Shown one piece after another: positions 61,617 through 64,000 of a DNA stretch of 64,000 nt. Within the stretch, counting starts at the first letter, position 1. Every line of letters begins with the position of its first letter. The notes below the pieces were generated by a model. It ran no database searches and was not told the DNA's origin. It saw only the letters and a list, made by a program, of their open reading frames with translations. The position numbers and the translations under genes were made by a program. This stretch comes from Microbacterium sp. (GTDB lineage: Bacteria; Actinomycetota; Actinomycetes; Actinomycetales; Microbacteriaceae): the NCBI GenBank assembly GCA_019510305.1, contig JAEKKN010000024.1:62001-126000 (forward strand), written 5' to 3'.

Positions 61617-62513
61617 ATGACCGACGTTCTGCCCGGCGCGCACATGCGCGCAGAGCTCATCTCGCAGCCCGAGACCTGGGCCCGCGCGGCCGATCTGCGC
61701 GATGGCCAGGCGCTGCTCCCGAACCGCGGCGCCCGTGTCGCCGTCGTCGGCTGCGGCACCTCGTGGTTCATCGCGCAGTCCTACGCCGCGCTGCGCGAGA
61801 ACGCGGGGTTCGGCGAGACCGACGCTTTCGCCGCGTCTGAAGCCTTCGTCGATCGCGGCTACGACGCGGTCGTTGCCCTGACGCGTTCCGGCACGACGAC
61901 AGAGGTGCTCGAGCTCGTCGACAGGATCAAGGGACGCATCCCGACGATCGGAGTGATCGGCGATGAGTCCTCGCCCCTCGTCTCCCTGGTCGACGAGGCC
62001 GTGCTCATGCCGTTCGCCGACGAGAAATCGGTCGTTCAGACCCGCTTCGCGACCACCGCCCTCGCGCTGTTCCGCGCCTCTCTCGGAGAGGACCTCGCGA
62101 GCGCCATCGCCGATGCCGAAGCCGTGCTGGCGGGCACGGATGACGACGGCCTGCGCGATGCCGAGCAGTACACGTTCCTCGGTCGGGGCTGGACCATCGG
62201 TCTCGCGCACGAGGCGGCCCTGAAGATGCGCGAATCCTCGCAGTCGTGGACCGAGTCCTACCCCTCGATGGACTACCGTCACGGCCCGATCGCGATCGCC
62301 GCCCCCGGACGGATCACCTGGCAGTTCGGCGAGGCTCCCGAAGGGCTCTCGGCTCAGGTCGAAGCCACGGGAGCGCGCTTCGTACAGCATCCGATCGACC
62401 CGATGGCCGATCTCGTGCGTCTGCACCGTGTCGCCCTCGATCGAGCCGTCTTCCGGGGGCTCGACCCCGACCAGCCGCGCAACCTCACGCGTTCCGTGAT
62501 CCTGGATGCATGA
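61617..62513 (+). CDS. SIS-domain sugar-phosphate isomerase/deaminase (AgaS/GlmS-like)
   Basis: 298 residues from ATG 61617 with GAAGGGG. Two SIS domains: the first with 'ARVAVVGCGTSWFIAQSYAALRE' and 'VVALTRSGTTTEVLELVDRIKG', the second with 'YTFLGRGWTIGLAHEAALKMRESSQSWTESYPSMDYRHGPIAI', which holds the 'E-x-L-K-x-x-E-x-x' and 'RHGP' of amino-sugar isomerases. This fits the glucosamine/galactosamine-6-phosphate isomerase-deaminase group (AgaS, FrlB, GlmS C-terminal half). No glutaminase domain, so it probably acts in the catabolic direction. ATG of the ROK kinase overlaps its stop. Confidence 0.87.
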   Translation: MTDVLPGAHMRAELISQPETWARAADLRDGQALLPNRGARVAVVGCGTSWFIAQSYAALRENAGFGETDAFAASEAFVDRGYDAVVALTRSGTTTEVLELVDRIKGRIPTIGVIGDESSPLVSLVDEAVLMPFADEKSVVQTRFATTALALFRASLGEDLASAIADAEAVLAGTDDDGLRDAEQYTFLGRGWTIGLAHEAALKMRESSQSWTESYPSMDYRHGPIAIAAPGRITWQFGEAPEGLSAQVEATGARFVQHPIDPMADLVRLHRVALDRAVFRGLDPDQPRNLTRSVILDA

Positions 62514-63502
62514 TGTCGACGCCCGAAGGCGTCGGCATCCCTGACGTCGAACGCGACACCACCGGTGAGAAGCTGGCCGCGGTGCGCACGCTCGGCGCCG
62601 GCGCGCCGGTGCTCGCCTTCGACGTGGGCGGAACCGACATCAAATCCGCGCTGTTCGACGTGAACGGCACCGCGCTCGGTCTGCGTCGCACGCCGACGCC
62701 GACCGCAGAAGGCGATCGCACCGCCGTGATCATCGAGCGTCTCGGTGTGCTCGCCACCGAGCTCCGGGCCGCGCATCCCGATGTGGTGCCGCAGGCGGTC
62801 GGCCTGGTCGTGCCGGGGATCGTCGACGCGGATGCCGGCATCGGCGTGTTCGCCAGCAACCTCGGCTGGCACGATTCGCCGCTCCGCGACCTCGCGAGTG
62901 CGAGGCTCGGCCTTCCCGTGGCCTTCGATCACGACGTCCGTGCAGCGAGCTGGGCGGAGCATCGCGTCGGCGGCGCCCGTGACTACGCGGACGCGGTCGT
63001 CCTCGTGATCGGCACCGGCATCGCCGGCGCCGTGCTCGTCGGGGGAAAGCCGTACACCGCGGGCGGCTACGCCGGCGAGATCGGGCACTCGCCGATCGCC
63101 GACGGGCCCGAGTGCGCATGCGGCGCTCGTGGCTGCCTGGAGGCCCTGGCCTCGGCCGGAGCGCTCGCTCGCCGCCACCGCGAGGCGACGGGCGTGACGC
63201 CCGATGGCGCGAAGGACGTCATCGCGCGCGCGGCCGCTGGAGATCAGGCTGCTGCGGACATCTGGAACTCCGCCCTCGACGCACTCACCCTGTCGCTCGC
63301 GCAGCTCACGGCGGTCCTGGCGCCGCAGGCGGTCGTGATCGGCGGCGGCCTGTCGCGCGCGGGCGGTGCGCTGTTCGATGAGCTCCGCGCACGGCTCGAG
63401 GCGCGACTGAGCTTCCATCGCCTGCCCGTCCTCGTCCCGGCCGAGCTCTCCGGCAACGCCGGCCTCATCGGCGCCGCGCTGCGGGCCAGGGAGCTGACGT
63501 GA
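62510..63502 (+). CDS. ROK-family sugar kinase
   Basis: 330 residues, ATG 62510 overlapping the SIS stop (ATGATG; the second ATG 62513 is an alternative). Kinase features intact: 'FDVGGTDIKSALFD' (ATP phosphate loop), 'GLVVPGIVDADAGIG', 'FDHDVRAASWAE' (catalytic Asp in HDVRAA), and the zinc motif 'GHSPIADGPECACGARGCLEAL'. No HTH domain, in contrast to the ROK gene at 55863. A 40-residue N-terminal extension precedes the kinase core. Likely phosphorylates an N-acetylated hexosamine or hexose brought in by the divergent importer. Confidence 0.9.
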   Translation: MMSTPEGVGIPDVERDTTGEKLAAVRTLGAGAPVLAFDVGGTDIKSALFDVNGTALGLRRTPTPTAEGDRTAVIIERLGVLATELRAAHPDVVPQAVGLVVPGIVDADAGIGVFASNLGWHDSPLRDLASARLGLPVAFDHDVRAASWAEHRVGGARDYADAVVLVIGTGIAGAVLVGGKPYTAGGYAGEIGHSPIADGPECACGARGCLEALASAGALARRHREATGVTPDGAKDVIARAAAGDQAAADIWNSALDALTLSLAQLTAVLAPQAVVIGGGLSRAGGALFDELRARLEARLSFHRLPVLVPAELSGNAGLIGAALRARELT

Positions 63503-64000
63503 TCCTCACCGTCACCCCGAATCCCGCGCTCGACCTCACCTGGCACGTCGAGCACCTGGCCTTCGGCGGTTCGCACCGAGCGGATGCCGGCATCGCCCGG
63601 GCCGGCGGCAAGGGCCTGAACGTCGCGAGGGTCGTTCACGCTCACGGCGTCCCGGTCGCCGCGGTCGCCACGGTCGGCGGCGGCACCGGCGTCGAGTTCG
63701 CCGCTGAGCTGAGTGCATCCGGCGTCCCGCACGTGCTGGTCGAGGTCGCGGGAGCCACCAGACGGAGCATCGCGGTCGTCGACGAGCAGCGCGGCGACAC
63801 GACGATCGTCAACGAACGCGGCGTCAATCCGTCGGATGCGGAGTGGGCGGCGCTTCTCGCCGAGGTCCTCGAACGGCTGCCGAGCGCGTCTGTGCTCGTG
63901 ATCTCGGGCAGCCTGCCACCCCGTGCGCCGGACCAGCTGCTGCCCGTGCTCATCGGGGTCGGCCGCGATGGCGGCGTCCCCGTGATCGTCGACACCTCCG
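63499..64000 (+). CDS. PfkB-family sugar-phosphate kinase, partial
   Basis: Starts at GTG 63499, overlapping the ROK stop (GTGA), and runs off the window after 167 codons. N-terminus 'ILTVTPNPALDLTWHVEHLAFGGSHRADAGIARAGGKGLNVARVVHAHGVPVAAVATVGG' is that of 1-phosphofructokinase / tagatose-6-phosphate kinase enzymes (TPNPAxD and GGKGxNVAR). The ATP-binding C-terminal half with GAGD is beyond the edge. With a SIS deaminase-isomerase next to it, tagatose 6-phosphate or fructose phosphate is a likely substrate, which would send galactosamine-type sugars to the bisphosphate aldolase step (inference). Confidence 0.88.
   Translation, partial: MILTVTPNPALDLTWHVEHLAFGGSHRADAGIARAGGKGLNVARVVHAHGVPVAAVATVGGGTGVEFAAELSASGVPHVLVEVAGATRRSIAVVDEQRGDTTIVNERGVNPSDAEWAALLAEVLERLPSASVLVISGSLPPRAPDQLLPVLIGVGRDGGVPVIVDTS

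Overview
High-GC actinobacterial chromosome, most likely a member of Microbacteriaceae such as Microbacterium. This is an inference from the GC-rich coding pattern, many ATGA/GTGA stop-start overlaps, LAxTG (rather than LPxTG) cell-wall anchors, a Pr6Pr membrane protein, a MoxR/DUF58/von Willebrand operon and sugar ABC loci without their own ATPase. No rRNA, tRNA, CRISPR array, transposase or phage gene is visible. The window holds 57 protein-gene loci, of which two run off the ends and one is broken.

Layout. 1-1036: TetR regulator with a degenerate ABC-ATPase-like gene. 1119-1190: long palindromic repeat, with a second copy at 57966-58031. 1270-5485: argG, then a divergent HxlR / MFS-quinone reductase pair. 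5756-11114: two esterase-type hydrolases, an HTH regulator, manA and a BadF-type sugar kinase. 11288-18982: TetR facing a seven-gene operon (APC permease, MoaF, cupin, flavin amine oxidase, aldehyde dehydrogenase, two SDRs), probably amine catabolism. 19010-25518: seven-gene MoxR-DUF58-VWA operon on the minus strand. 25748-39008: two large LAxTG-anchored surface proteins, each paired with a LuxR regulator that has a long N-terminal region, plus two small membrane proteins and a GntR regulator. 39175-42760: a cyclase-like receptor lacking both metal aspartates, next to an MscS channel with a cyclic-nucleotide-binding domain. 42782-49974: Pr6Pr protein, purA, lactonase, MFS plus quinone oxidoreductase behind a MerR/SoxR-type promoter, and a frameshifted flavoprotein disulfide reductase. 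50108-53661: DUF427 protein and a complete osmoprotectant ABC transporter. 53775-57926: small zinc-type protein, AI-2E exporter, chorismate mutase, ROK regulator, coiled-coil protein. 58056-64000: sugar ABC transporter divergent from a SIS-ROK-PfkB amino-sugar operon that runs off the right end.

Best candidates for something new: the pseudo-cyclase / CNBD-MscS pair; the MoaF-cupin-amine oxidase operon with twin operators; the two LuxR / LAxTG cassettes that share an upstream GGGGTGA motif; the dispersed palindrome family; and the amino-sugar operon with back-to-back promoters.
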